A stretch of 64,000 nucleotides of DNA from Eutreptiella sp. 'Long Island Sound 2002' (taxonomy: Eukaryota > Euglenozoa > Euglenophyceae > Eutreptiales > Eutreptiaceae). The stretch's first letter is position 1; each line of letters opens with the position of its first letter. Position numbers and translations under genes: made by a program. The stretch spans positions 155,762,352-155,826,351 of the forward strand of contig OZ038381.1 of NCBI GenBank assembly GCA_964036045.1, in the 5' to 3' direction. The notes beneath the pieces were generated by a model. That model was not told the origin of the DNA, did no database searches, and saw only the letters and a list, made by a program, of their open reading frames with translations. This document shows positions 21,408 to 33,034 of the stretch, in pieces.

Positions 21408-22061
21408 TTGACCTCATGTTTTGCGAGCCGACTGGTTGCCCCCCCGTCCCAGCCGGCAAGCGGCGGGAAGCTCTTTTCCGCCATTCTGCTGAACCTCATT
21501 GACCACCACACAGGAACCCTGGAATGGATGCATGTGCCATCCCATCAGGGTATCCCCGGCAACGAAGGAGCCAATGATTTGGCTGAGGAAGGAAGACTTG
21601 CAAACCCCCTTTACCAGGATATTGCGCACGCCATGGCCGCCACACCTTCTGCCTGTGGCACTGAGCTCCACGATGACCCTCTGTCTGAACCAGATGCAGT
21701 CATTCATACTCTTCCCCCCCCCCCCCTTCCCGGAACACCCACAGCGCCTGAGTTGCTGACCGACACGGTCTCTACTGTGACACATGCGTTGACTCCAGAC
21801 AAGCCTTTCAGCGATCTTACAAAATTTTCCAACAATCCAGATGATGGAGCCTACATCCCCCCAGTGCACTGTTCTACGCCAAGCACCTCCTTAACCATGT
21901 CTTCCGACAGCAGTGCATTGAAGGGTGTGCGTGGTAGACTCCTGAGCCCCTGTGCTGATGACAGCCCCCCTACAGACCGAGTGATGAAACACCCGGGCTC
22001 AGGAGCATGTCGTCCGAGCAATCATACGCATGCAGCCCATCCCCCTCACTCAGACATTTAG
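21408..22061 (+). pseudogene. RNase H C-terminal half with long tail (copy 2)
   Basis: The frame contains WMHVPSHQGIPGNEGANDLA, the C-terminal RNase H motif, followed by about 160 residues of Ser/Thr/Pro-rich tail to a TAG stop. The N-terminal half with the first catalytic residues is absent, and the motif carries GAND in place of the usual EAD. A 13-base C run (21714-21726) is read through as Pro. It starts directly after eIF4E gene B exon 2 and lies in the inferred intron 2. Gene A has RNase H remains at a similar place. It could be a retroelement relic, or an alternative exon giving a different C terminus. Confidence 0.6.
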
Positions 22062-24054
22062 GCCTAGTGCCCATGCCGACGCCGTCACCATGTGGCGCGG
22101 GTCAGATGCGGATTCAGGTGGGTCCTCACCGGATTCCTTTTCCACGGATGTCAGTGCCTAGCGAGTAGCCAGAGCAAAGCAACGGAGAAGGCGCAAGCAC
22201 CAGCCACATACCGGCTAGTAGGGGAAAGGAGACAGGGACACGTGCCATGTATGTTACAGGATATGACACACAGGAGGAAGAAACGACCCACCCTGGAGAG
22301 GTGGATGATGTCACATAGGAACAACCTTTGTTGTCGAAAATACACAAGGAGGCAGGTGCAGTTGGGGGGTGGTGTGCCATAAAGGCTGAATGAGCAGGTG
22401 GAGGAAGGTTTGAGTGTGGCTGTGTGCCAAGTTGCTGGCTCAGCTGTTGCGTTTCATCCGTGGTTCTCAGTTCTGCCCGTAATTATGGCTGACGGGTCGC
22501 GCCATCTGACTGTCGTGCTGATCGCTCTGTACATAGTGTTTCTCTCACATTTAAACTGTTGCAGCTGTGAATCATGATTGTGTCTGGGGTTTTTTTTTAC
22601 CAGTGCATCGTGTTGTCTGGGCATGGGACCTGTATGTCTGTCCCATTTGAGGCTCAACCAGTTTTGGTTCGTGCCGACCTCACATGAAATGTCACACATC
22701 ATTGGACCGAATGTCAAGGGGGGCTGCACTTCCTTTCCTCCAACTTTGGCAATTGGTCCAGCCATTGTGTGAACTCTTGTCAGATGCCACGCTCTTGTGC
22801 TTTCAAATGGTGTTTCACACCCACCCACCCACCCACCCACACACACACACACACACACGGGTCTGCTGAGGTCCCCACACCAACCCCCCACCCCTCCAGC
22901 CCCCAAACGCAGGAGGCCGAAAACACCCCCCCCTCCGTCCCCACCAGCCCCAGTTCCACGGGGGCTGGAGGAGACCGTGGCCGAGGATGTCGCCCGCCCG
23001 CTTTTCGTGACGAGGCACGGGAGAGCAAACACTCTGGATACCTAGCCAGCAAAATACAGAGGTTCTGATTCCGCAGAAGGGAGGGAAACGACGTCACAAA
23101 GAGGCCTCAGCAGACCTGAGCCAAATGAGGCGCCCAGCCCAACGCTGCACAAGGATCCACCTCTAAAAGTACAGATCACACACACACACACACACACATG
23201 TCGAGTGTTATCCTCCATTTGTTTATGGCACCAGCGCTGTAAAAATTACGTTTTGCCCTGAAGGGTGTCCCACTGTCAAACAGGTGTGGTGCCTGCGACC
23301 CGTGTGTCATTTTACGATGCCCTCCTGGTTTCGCCATTGCAGGGCATCCTTGTGCATAGTGCACCCCAAGTTTATGTGGGGCTACCAGCATTCAGCAAAA
23401 CCAGAGCAGATTATACATGAACATGGAAGCAGTACCCCCTCGTCTGTCAATCCCCGCGAGCCGGGTGAGGGTGGGTGTGGGTCGGCAGTTCTACCCTGCT
23501 TCCAGCAAAATTGCAAAACCGCCCTGGGGGGGGGGGGGGTCTATGGGCCTTCTCAGAATGGTGGATTGCTGGCTGTTGGTAGACTGCCAGCATTCCTTGA
23601 GGCCGAGGGTCATTGTGAGGCATTTGAACACTTGTTGAGCAGCGGTTTTATGCGGTTGGACCTCCCCCTTGCCATGGCCACAAAAGAATGTGAATGGGAT
23701 GATTTTCATTAATGATTTCCACGATTTGCGAGCACAAGGAGCTCCAGACGCACCATGTTTTTTGTGAGAGGCGAAGAAAAGGAAGCGTGTGGACCGCCAA
23801 GGCTGCACATGTTTGAGTGGGGGTGGGTGGGTTGGTGGGTCAGGGGTGGAGCAGGTGGGCTAGAACCCGGCCATCGCTAAACCCTCCTGGAATATTCCTA
23901 AGCTTGGGCCCATGTGTGCCCCCCCATTTTCCACATGTCATTCATCATTGCCCAACTGCATGGACCCCCCCTCTCCTTGCCCCTGGTAGGTAGACAGCTG
24001 AGGAAATGGAAGCACTCTGCCTCTGTGGTGCCCCCCATTTGCTTGGTTTTGCAG
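22062..24054. other. Rest of gene B intron 2
   Basis: Holds (CACC)n(CA)n at 22823-22858, (CA)n at 23177-23200 and a poly-G run near 23527-23540. No domain is recognised. It ends in TTGGTTTTGCAG, the acceptor of exon 3. Confidence 0.55.
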
Positions 24055-24363
24055 AATGGTGCCAGCATCATGGCGAATAAAACAGGCAACCATTTAGTCA
24101 AGATTTGGATTGCAGTTGTCAAGAAGCCTGTGGTGCAAGCACTGCGAGATTTCATTCGGGCGGCTCTGAAGGATGCTGATTATTTTGAAGATGATGTCCG
24201 ACTTGTTCCACACAAACTGGTCGTCAAAGGCGCCGGGAAGAAGATTCCAGGCGTGCCAAAGGATTCTGACGATGTATCAGATAAGCCTGCGCCTTCAATG
24301 GTTTCCGTGGGCAACATTCCGATGGCCCCTTCCCTTCCGCCCTCATTACCACAGCAGTCATCG
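24055..24363 (+). CDS. eIF4E-family gene B, exon 3
   Basis: This 103-codon exon is paralogous to gene A exon 3. NGASIM is followed by HLVKIWIAVV, then VVQALRDFIRAAL, VRLVPHKLVVKG and AGKKIPG. Only about 12 substitutions occur over the first 66 residues by hand count, most of them conservative. After that the two paralogs diverge into Ser/Pro-rich linkers. The exon ends TCG|GTGTGCATG, the same donor as gene A. If the donor is not used, the frame stays open to 24582. Position and phase show it completes the eIF4E fold begun in exons 1 and 2 (39 + 74 + 103 codons, a normal core length). Confidence 0.85.
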
Positions 24364-25525
24364 GTGTGCATGTTTGTGTGTTGTGCTAGTGAATTGCCCC
24401 TTTCTCACTGTACTTGCCCTAATTGGCCACAAGAATGCAGACCATGGTTTGGCCTGACCGCTGTCCCTCAGAGGCATCCCCAAGGGCACAAGCTTGCGTG
24501 TAACAGGGCAGCCCGGGGGATGGGGGGGCTTCCAATGGCATGCAGTACAACGGTGTTCCACATGCCACTTCAGAAGCTTTAGCCCATGTTTTAGCTTGAA
24601 ACCAGCACATGGAGACTGACCAAACTTGTTTGGGCAGATGTGTGATTGCTACTTTGCTGAAAACCAAAAGGACCCGCATTCTGAACCAGCTGACCGAACG
24701 GCCACCCTTTTGGTGCCACCATGCTGGCCCTTGTGGACTGAAGGGGGCCATGCAGAGCGAACCACCAACAAAAGATGGATGCCCTAACCAATGGCAGGGG
24801 CTCCTCGTCCCATCGCCGGGTACTCCCGATTGCCCCCCCCCCCCCCCCGATGGGGCTCCATGGGTGAGGAAAAGGCTGTTTGCAGCCCGTTCTCATGCTG
24901 GCATGATTGGTCGTAAATCACAATCTTTGGGTGACTCCATGATAAGTTGTTAGTTGCAATTCTCTGTGAGGTGGGTTTGTTGAAGGCTTCAAAAGTTTCA
25001 TGCGGATCCTCTAATCAACAGCTGGGCGTCGTGAATCCTACACCCAATCAGCCTCCCCACAGGGCCCCAACAATGAGGACTCAGCGAATTTGGGGCCAGC
25101 ATTGGTTGGCGAAAGAACTGTATTTGCTGGGCAACCCCTGACGACCCTCCTGGTTGTTTGGGCTCTTGGACCTAGATTTGGTTCTACCAAAGGGGGGGGG
25201 GGGTGAATTCCTTGGACTCGACCCGATCATGTCATACCTTGTACCAAGACGGGGAAGAAATGGTAAAAGTGGTACAACCTGAGTGTTTGTTCTTAAAGAT
25301 TTCCGAGCGTAGTACAAAAGCAACAATGGTGCCTGCGTTCAGAATATTTGAAGGGGAACTGATACCAAGGTCTAACAATGTGATGATGTGGATCATCCTG
25401 TGCATGCAAGTAGTACATAAACATGTGTCATGTGTCATGTTGTGAGAACATGTGCGAGGGAAAGGATACTACGAATTCAATACGGTAGATCATCATGTGC
25501 ATGGAAATATGTCGATATTCGTGCA
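24364..25525. other. Start of gene B intron 3, no gene seen
   Basis: Contains a 16-base C run at 24833-24848 and a G run at about 25192-25203. No coding motif is recognised. The proposed intron runs to 34234 and is unusually long (9.9 kb). Confidence 0.4.
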
Positions 25526-25529
25526 CTAT

Positions 25530-25975
25530 TTTTGCTGTCTCCTTGGCCCTTCTTCAATTTTCCTCAAGTCATGCTGGGAAGCTTCGCTGAAACTGCCAAA
25601 ACTGGGTTGCAAAAGCAGTGCCACTGCCTTAGTAGTGGACAAAACTTGGTGTTCCTTGTGGGTGCTCGCAGGTTGCTGTGAACCGGCTGCATGAGGCTCT
25701 TTGGCCTTCTTGCTAGGCTTGTCCGGACTCACCTGCACCCACTTTACACCCCAAGAGCGCGCTCTTTTCAGCACCAAAGGTTTTTGTGGTGAATTTGTGT
25801 GCGGACATGATAGCTGCTTGTTGACAAAAAGAGGCAGCAAGCAACACAGGCACCGTCCGAAATGGACGAAAGTCTCAAACATGTTGTCAGTAAAGCATGC
25901 AGACCTGGGTGTTCTGAATAGCCTTTTTCGAGGGCTTTCCGAATGTACCCACATACCCCCCTCTCCGGGACACTC
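25530..25975 (-). pseudogene. Inverted, broken copy of basic-protein gene
   Basis: The minus strand matches 36640-37020 over about 450 bp, both upstream of and within the coding part. Shared words include CTGCTTGCTGCCTCTTTTTGTC, an ATG (25808) after GCAGCTATC, KPLV-KRARS, and TGSQQPA-THKEHQ. A deletion of about 28 bp just after the start shifts the frame relative to KPLVLKRARS, and similarity fades after the LSTTKA region. It is therefore a decayed duplicate lying in inverse orientation inside gene B intron 3. Confidence 0.75.
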
Positions 25976-26020
25976 AACGGGCACAAATGAAGCAACAATG
26001 GCACCGACCCCTGAAAACAC

Positions 26021-27011
26021 TGCGTGTTGGCATAATCCCCACCATCCCCGAGAGATATGGAATGCGTCAGTCGAAAAAAAAATTCCTGGTATACCAGCAG
26101 GGGTTGTAGGGGGCAGAATTCAGGTCCCTAGGTCATATGGAATGCATCAGACCGGGGAAAACAATAGTACCTATGCCATACGAACACCTAGGTTCTAAAA
26201 ATGCCGTACCACACTCTTGAAAAGGGAATTTGTAGGCAACTTCCCATGTGAACATACTTTCTAATGACACCCCATGCCTACTTTCACCAATGTACACCAC
26301 CAGTAGCCCTCGTGCATCATAGGAAGGCCGGATTCCCCGCCTTTTGTGTGTTGTCGTACCTTGTACTTCTGGAAGGAAAAAGTTCCATAATTGATCGGGT
26401 CATCAATTTCGTTCTGCCCCCCCCCCCCCCCCCCGGTCTACGCCCAGTGGCCGCAGACATGCAACCAAGCCTACCATGGGGCAGGCACAAAATGCCCTGA
26501 ACCAACCCTTTAGGGGCCAAGGGGCACCATGCGGGGCGTCTAATTGGTGCTACAGGGCTTCCCATGGGTTCAGATGTACTCCCGTTGTCACCAAATAATG
26601 ACCCAATGATGGGGCCGGGTCCTATCTGTGAGTAACCTTCACCCCCCCCCCCCCCCCCAACTTGGGCCCCGCGACAAGGCACGTGCAGTGCCTTTGGCGG
26701 TGTGCCAATGGTGTTGGGTGTAGGCGCCTTTGGCACAGGACACCAAGGAGGCGCCGAGTTTTTATGGAAGTTGTAGCAGGCGCCCCTACACCTCTTCTTC
26801 TTCCCCATGACTTGAGTCACCCGCAGTGCGTTGCCCTTTGGGGAGTAGCATGTAGGGTAATGTGGAGCTCACACCCCACCCCTCAAAGTACAAACACACA
26901 ACACGCACGCACACATAATGAGACAATACACACTAAGACCAAGGTATGCCTGGGGATGGCCGAGTGGTCCACCCCCCCCCCCCCCGGTGGAATGGATGCC
27001 CCGGGTTCAAT

Positions 27012-27068
<57 letters not shown>

Positions 27069-27939
27069 ACGCACACCCGCGCCTGCGCAGCCACCCACCC
27101 ACCCACTCATGCCTGCACGCACTCATGCACACACACCCACACATGCACGCACGCACCCACCCACCCACCCACCCACCCACCGGGCCCCTCACACATATGT
27201 ATCATTGCATGAAAGCCGGCACCCGGCTCATTGTGCCAATACGAACACTCAATAATACATTTCTTGCGGTTTAGTCGGCTTCGGGTTCTTGCGGTTCAGT
27301 CGGCTTCGTGTTGTGTGCCCACTAGTAGGCCGTGCAATGACTACCCGCAACTCTCACTCACCCGGGCCCTAGGCTTGTTGCCGTGGAAGTCAATTCGTGC
27401 TGGTGCGCTTTCGGTTAGAAAACCCTCACTAGTCCTCATACTTGAGACTCCTACATCCAGAAGCTGCCATGGCTTGAGATGCCACAACTCTCGCTTGAGC
27501 ATTGAGCAGTCCACCTCTTTTTGCGTGGGCTCGGAGACCGGCTCTGTGATAACAATGGTCTTGTCTTGTGTGGATGAGCCATAGATGTGCGTAAACGTCC
27601 TTTGTCTCGAACGGACCCTGGTCCACATCCGTACATGTTTCGGCCGTTTCGTTGGGATAAGGTTGGGCGGAACCCAGAGCGGCAGTCAGAACAGAGATGT
27701 GAGGGGGGGGGGGGGGGGCAAGCCAGGTGTAAATGCCCGCCCGGTCTGCCGCCGAAGGAAAATAAACCTGTTTATGCGTTTATTATCGCCATTTTCACCG
27801 TTTTGGCCCCGTTTGGGCTGCTTATTGATGTTTATTCGTGCAACCTTTTCACTCCGCAGCCCGCCAGCCCGCCGAGACCCCTGTTGGCGGGCGTTTACAC
27901 CCGGCCTTGGGGGGCGGGCGGGGGGCAACATATCCCCAA
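26021..27939. other. Intronic region rich in simple repeats
   Basis: C runs lie at 26417-26434 and 26642-26657. A tRNA-like element at 26954-27012 is followed by (CA)n at 27015-27064 and (CCCA)n around 27090-27180. A 25-bp duplication, CTTGCGGTTYAGTCGGCTTC, lies at 27263-27313. A 16-base G run is at 27703-27718. No gene is recognised. Confidence 0.55.
26954..27012 (+). repeat. tRNA-like element with poly-C insert
   Basis: A-box GATGGCCGAGTGGTCC (Leu/Ser-type) and B-box-like CGGGTTCAATC sit at tRNA spacing. A 14-base C run replaces most of the anticodon arm. The (CA)n that follows may be its tail. Confidence 0.6.
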
Positions 27940-28180
27940 GGTCTATACAAATGGTATGCAGCGGAGGGCCTAGGGGTGGGCTTTGCATGGTGTGGTGTCT
28001 GGTTTGGTCCTCTACACCCTCATGCACGTCTCTTACCATTTTAATGGTGTAGAGCATAGTAACAATAGGGCTCAACTGTCAGCCGGCATTGCACATCTGC
28101 GGGCACAGTTGGCGGCTCAACCTCTTTGTGCGGTTACAAATAGTCAGTATGTCTAAGATGGAGCCATCGCCACTTTGTAG
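27940..28180 (+). pseudogene. RNase H N-terminal fragment (copy 4)
   Basis: LGVGFAWCGVWFGPLHP, then after a frame change NNRAQLSAGIAHLRAQLAAQ, then VTNSQYV followed by a stop. These line up with PGVGFASFGVWFSPLDP, NGAELMAAITALRA and VADSKYVHDGA in the 31.2 kb copy. The catalytic Glu is replaced by Gln and the Asp of the ADSKY motif by Asn. It is clearly decayed. Confidence 0.65.
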
Positions 28181-29397
28181 TGCTGTTTACTCTTGGGGTG
28201 ACAAATGCCCCATTTGGTCATGTGGAAACAGCTGCGGAGTGTCTTAACTACAACCTACAACGAAGGCACATTGGCACCATGTGTGCGGTCACATTTGTGT
28301 ACTGGGTAATGAACGGGCCACTTGAGCCATCTGGCTCACCTACAATTACTTGGAGAGTGGCGGGCACGTCATGGTTTATGACCAGTTGTCATCCGGTCTT
28401 AGCGCAATAGTGGACACTTCTATGTGTTCTCTTTCTCTCCATGGTTGGATGGTTGGAGGCTGTGAGGCCAGCACGGGGGTCATATAAGCTGTTACGAGTA
28501 TCCCTGTTACCTACACCCCCCCCTTCCCCCTCCACCCACCGCCCCTGTGACCAGGCAGTGGGATGCTAGATGGTGTTGCCCCTCCTACCACGCTTCAAAC
28601 CATGAGCTCATTGTTCGGGCCTTGCAGCAGGTGCCCCAAATTGGCAAAGCTACCCACATGTACATGTGCCGCTAGCGGCCAGTCCACCACGGCTCCTGCC
28701 CTATGGCCCCACCACGAGACAACAAGACACATTGAATGCGCATGTGCCCGACCACGCCTAAGCTCTGCGCCTAGGCCACGACTGCTTGTTGTACTACGTG
28801 CTCGCGTGTGACTGTCTCGCCTCATGTCCATCGACTCGTCACTGCTAGTAGTAAGCGCTAGCTCTGCCACGCCCTTCCTCAATGCGCCTGCCGCGGCCGC
28901 TGCCCCAGCGTTCCGAACCGTGGACCCGCCCTCGTACCCTTCAGTCCCTGCCAGGGATATTTTGGCCCCTAGCGGCGGCCTTCTGGCTGGCTCCCACCAC
29001 AACTTTTACCAAGCAGTAGATTCCTTTTAGAATATGGACCACTCTGATGGTGCTCGACAGTGGAGGAGGAGTGGTGCCCAATGGCATGCACAACAGACCC
29101 GCCTCGCCCTGCAGCAATCTGCCACGCCGCAGCACCTGCCGCCTATTAAGCAGCATCCTCCGCCGCCGGCAGCAGCCTTCGTCTCCCTTCTTGCCTTCTA
29201 TTACCTTTGTGCCAAATGTGCCTGCCTTCTACTGCCTCTGTGCCAAATGTGCCGCAGCAGCAGCCCTTTGCTTCCCCAGCTGCGCCGCCTAACGCTTAGC
29301 ATAGTGCAGCAGTGATTCACGCGCTGTGCGCCTAGTTCCTGGAAGACTGCAAGGTGGTGGGTGCGGCCCCTCTATTGGCTCATGCGCCCGCATAGCT
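28181..29397. other. No gene recognised; Ala/Pro-coding low-complexity stretch
   Basis: From 28824 to 29300 several frames are open and Ala/Pro-rich with near repeats (TTTGTGCCAAATGTGCC twice around 29211-29253). The frame leading into 29398 contains three TAG codons. A decayed gene is possible. Confidence 0.35.
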
Positions 29398-29713
29398 TTC
29401 CATTGCTATGGGCCTTGCATTGGAAACCATTGACTATGTTTTTATGGATCGGCCGTGGCTGCAACAGGCCGACGCGCCTAGTATGCTTCTATCTTGGAAA
29501 GGGCTCGTTGCTTCCCCTGTTCCTCTACATCAAATTATGTGGAAGCGGGAGCCCGTGAATGCCGCGTTTGTGGCCTTTGATGCCAATCTCTCAGCATTCC
29601 AAGCGGCGATTCATCATGTTCAAAAATTGGTGAATCTGAATACGATTCATGTGGTCGTGCTTGGCTCAACTTCTGGTGACGTGTACGAAGGCTTTGCTTT
29701 CCTCAAGGAGTAA
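29398..29713 (+). CDS. Hypothetical terminal exon
   Basis: The frame is open from a CCGCATAG acceptor-like site to TAA and encodes about 104 residues. It includes LETIDYVFMDRPW, NAAFVAFDANLSAFQAAIHH and IHVVVLGSTSGDVYEGFAFL. The alternation of hydrophobic strands and helices looks like a folded alpha/beta protein. I recognise no family. It may be the last exon of a gene whose upstream exons are decayed, since the same frame upstream shows only TAG stops. Confidence 0.3.
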
Positions 29714-29726
29714 TTGCCGCCGGTTA

Positions 29727-30780
29727 CCGAGCTGGGTTTACCCTGTCGAGGTTTTGCACCACTTTTTAGGGTTCAAGGATGAGCAACACATTTTAGCAGC
29801 AGCAAGCAGCAAGCAATAGGCGTTTAAAAGTCCTTGCGAGGACATTGTGCCTCAAAATCGGCATCCAAGTAGCTCAAAACGACCGGGGAGCAAACGCGCA
29901 CCACCACAAATAGGTTTCGTGCCGCTTTGATCCGGCTAGCCCGCTCTACGGCCGATTTAGTGTCCAAAAATGGCTGTTTTGGGGCTGTTTTTAGGACGAT
30001 TGTCGTGAAAGTTCAGGACGATCACCGGTGTGCCAAGTAGGTGTTTCTGATGAGGACCGTTGTTCTTTCATAGCGATTGGGCTGTCAAAGGATGGCAAAT
30101 GGGTGTTCAATAAGGCATGTACCCTGCCGTGGTGCCACGCGGCGGTCCATTTTGAGGTGAAAATGAGCCGTTTTTGAGCCGTTTTTCAGGACGATCGTCC
30201 TTACCGTGGAGACACATCTCCAAAGCAAGCAATGTTTGCTCCACGGTGATTTCCAATGCGTTACACAAGACTAGGACCCAGCCCGGTCCTAGTTTCAGCC
30301 TTGATTACCGAGCCGGGTTTACCCTGTCGAGGTTTTACACCCCTTCTTAGGGTCCCAGGGTCAGCAACATATTTTTACTGAGCTGGGTTTGCCCTGTCGA
30401 GATTTTACACCACCTTTTAGGGTCCAAGGGTGAGCAACACGTTTTAGCAAGCAGCAGCAGCAAGCAGGCAAGCAAACAGGCGGTCCAAAGGTTCTTGCGA
30501 CTACACATTGGCTCAAAACCGGCATCGAAGTAGCTCAAAACGACCGGGGAGCAAAGGCGCATCACCACAAATAGGTTTCGTGCCGTTTCGAGCCGTCTAG
30601 CCCGTTCTATGGCCGATTTAGTGTCCAAAAATGGCCGTTTTTTGGGCTGTTTTCAGGACGATCGTCTTGAAAACTCAGGACGAGCGTTGGTCAGCTGCAT
30701 TGGTGTTTCCAATGAGGGCCGTTTTTCTTCAATAGCGATTGGGCCATGAAAGGAATGCAAATTGGTGGGGAATAAGGCGT
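29727..30780 (-). repeat. Tandem pair of about 660-bp repeats related to 2.7-5.4 kb satellite
   Basis: TTACCGAGCYGGGTTTACCC, AGCAGCAGCAAGCAG and GACCGGGGAGCAAA each recur at a spacing of about 655-661 bp. On the minus strand it reads GCTTGCTGCTGCT, then CTAAAAAG, then CAGCTCGGTAACC. This is the order seen at the end of each + strand unit at 3.7-3.8 and 5.3 kb, so the families are related. Confidence 0.75.
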
Positions 30781-31620
30781 GTGCCATGCTGTGGTGCCAC
30801 GGGGTGGGGGATTTCCTATGGGGCGTCTTGGTACAGACTATCCTCTTCTGTCGCTGTTGCGGGCCGAGGGCCTTCTGCTGTGGAAAGCAGCCCGCGTTCT
30901 GCGGCAGCACTGTTGTGCCGTACGCTTCCGGTCCACGGTGCCTGACATCTGTACTTTTTTGAGAATGTTACATACTAGGCTGGCCCAGTGGCTGGAGATG
31001 CCACAATTATCTCCGGACGACACATCTGTTCACCTGTGTATACAAGGTTTGCAGGGTTGGCTGCCTGATAGAAACATCCCAGTGCGGGAGGGCTCAGCAA
31101 GTGATGCACTGAAACGCCCATGAGCGGGGGACGGCCAACGGACCTTTCCTGGCATGGCCTTTCCACTTGGATAAGGCGGAGAAAAGGCGTGCCCGGGCGC
31201 TAGAGGTGGACTACCGGGACTCAGGCCTGCGGCAGCATGTCCCTGAGGTGTATACGGATTGGTCTTTTGCCTAGGAAGCCCCGGGCGTTGGTTTTGCAAG
31301 TTTTGGTGTCTGGTTCAGTCCACTAGACCCCCGTAATGTCAGTGGCCCCCTTGAGGGTGTCTTGCAGACCAAGAATGGGGCAGAGCTAATGGCTGCTATC
31401 ACGGCGCTTCGCGCAATACCATTAGCCCAGCCAATCCGTATCGTTGCGGATAGCAAATATGTCCATGATGGTGCCAGCGCATACATGCACCGGTGTATAG
31501 TCATATTGGGATTGTGGGGAATGAGCAAGCCGATGCGCTCGCCAATTGTGGGTGCATGGGGCACCTAGCACGGCTTCAATTCCTTCGGGAATGGCGGGCC
31601 TGCCATGGCATATCGCTTGT
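30781..31620 (+). pseudogene. Retroelement tail with RNase H (copy 3)
   Basis: A frame open from 30779 to 31123 leads into RNase H. VYTDWSFA carries the first Asp (Trp in place of the usual Gly). Then come PGVGFASFGVWFSP, TKNGAELMAAITALRA with the catalytic Glu, and IRIVADSKYVHDGA with the next Asp. After an internal deletion the C-terminal motif VYSHIGIVGNEQADALANCG follows in another frame. Stops (TAG after SFA) and the deletion make it a pseudogene. The upstream part would be the connection to a reverse transcriptase, which I do not recognise. Confidence 0.7.
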
Positions 31621-31892
31621 CGTTCTGCTTGTTTGATTCATGTTATGCGGTGCCACTCACTTAGTCTGGCTCTTTTCCCCCTTTTCTCTGCGGGCAGCCA
31701 CGCCACTATCTTAGCCCTCCCCTGATGTGGTTTGTTCGTTGCGGTTTTTCTGCCTCTTCTCCTATTCCCACCTGTTTCCTTGGACTCCCTGGTGGCTGGT
31801 TGGCGGCCGTTTGGCCGACAAGGGAGATATGAATGCTAGCTCATGTCACCCCTCCCTGCCTGTATTCTGCTGCTGTCCCCCCCCCCCCCCCG

Positions 31893-32570
31893 GAGCCCCC
31901 TTGGAAACAGCTCCTCGCAGAGCTTGACAAATCGGATCGAGAGATACAGTGGATCAAAGTTCCGTCACATGTCGGGATTGTAGGTAACGAGGAGGCGGAC
32001 GCACTTGCTGAGACGGGCCGATTGTCCAGCCCACTACTCATGCAGTCCAGCGTACCCATGGCACGACATATCAGGCGCTCTGTGCCACCACAGCGTATCG
32101 CTGTGAGATGCTCCACTGAGCCCAGCAGACAGGACCGCAATCACATTGTGGTCTCGGATTCCGAATCTGAGTCTGAATCGGACACAGAGGACACAGAGCC
32201 ATCCCCACCACCTGTAATTTTTGACACCTTTGCTCCTGATCACATACCGGTTACACCTGCCACGCCTGTTCTGCCTACAAGGGACCCCCGACCATCTCCT
32301 GCACACTCTCCCGGAGTGATCCCCTTGGGCACCAGCCCAGCCACACAGCTACTCACTGCACTGGACCTGCAGCTATTGCATACCCCTTGTGACAGGTCCC
32401 TTCCTGAGGGTTTTTCCACGCCTACGGGCTCAGATACGAGTGTTGCCCCACTGAGATTTGACTCCGATGACGAAACTATCTCTATGGGCAGTGATTCTCA
32501 CTCCTCTGCGAGTACAGACGTGTCAGTCCCCAGGCGGAAACGCCGTAAACACCTGTTTCCATCAGACTAG
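31893..32570 (+). pseudogene. RNase H C-terminal half with acidic tail (copy 3b)
   Basis: The open frame begins just after a 15-base C run. It reads WIKVPSHVGIVGNEEADALA, the complete C-terminal RNase H motif, then a tail of about 190 residues. The tail includes SDSESESESDTEDTEPSPPP, many Ser/Pro pairs, and the basic end PRRKRRKHLFPSD before a TAG stop. As in the copy at 21408, the N-terminal catalytic half is missing but the tail is open. Two such half-copies, both with long open tails, could be real exons spliced to something else. A relic is the safer reading. Confidence 0.55.
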
Positions 32571-32694
32571 CGCATAGGCCCCCTGCACCTCAGTACTATG
32601 CTGCCCCTACTTGGCACGATGAATGGCACGATCCCCGCCCCTGAGAGAGTTTTCGTATACGGTATATGCGAAATTCGCGTCATTTAGGGTAAGA

Positions 32695-32775
32695 GACATG
32701 GATGGTCTAGTGGTATGCGCCATGGCTGGCGCTCGTCGTGGTCGGGGGTTCGAACCCCGGTTCGTCTGTCCGTCC
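32695..32775 (+). repeat. tRNA-like element
   Basis: A-box TGGTCTAGTGGTATGC, the hairpin GCGCCATGGCTGGCGC, and B-box GGGTTCGAACCCC with a perfect T stem. The 5' and 3' acceptor strands pair for only about four bases (GACA/TGTC). It is therefore probably a tRNA-derived SINE head or pseudo-tRNA rather than a functional gene. Confidence 0.6.
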
Positions 32776-33034
32776 AGGGGCCCGTTGGTGAGGCCTCCGC
32801 CACCGCCCCCTTCAGCATCCCGCTCCACCACCGGTACCGCCGGTGCGACGGGTGGCGTGTCTCGTCCTCATAGTTTTTCACACTGAGTTATGTCACAGAT
32901 CAGTGTCAGTTATACCTGAGAGTGCAACAAAAAGGCATCCGTCACCACACACCTGCAGCAGCGCGCTCCACCACCGGTGCCACCTTGCGGCTCCGGAACC
33001 GCATCTCCTCCTCGTATTCCCCCTTAGCTCGCCT

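Noticed and set aside
26883-27274. His/Thr- or Val/Cys-repeat proteins at 27 kb
   Set aside because: They are produced by (CA)n and (CCCA)n microsatellites.
32695-32775. Functional tRNA gene
   Set aside because: The B-box and T stem are perfect, but the acceptor stem pairs over only about four bases and no normal anticodon loop forms.
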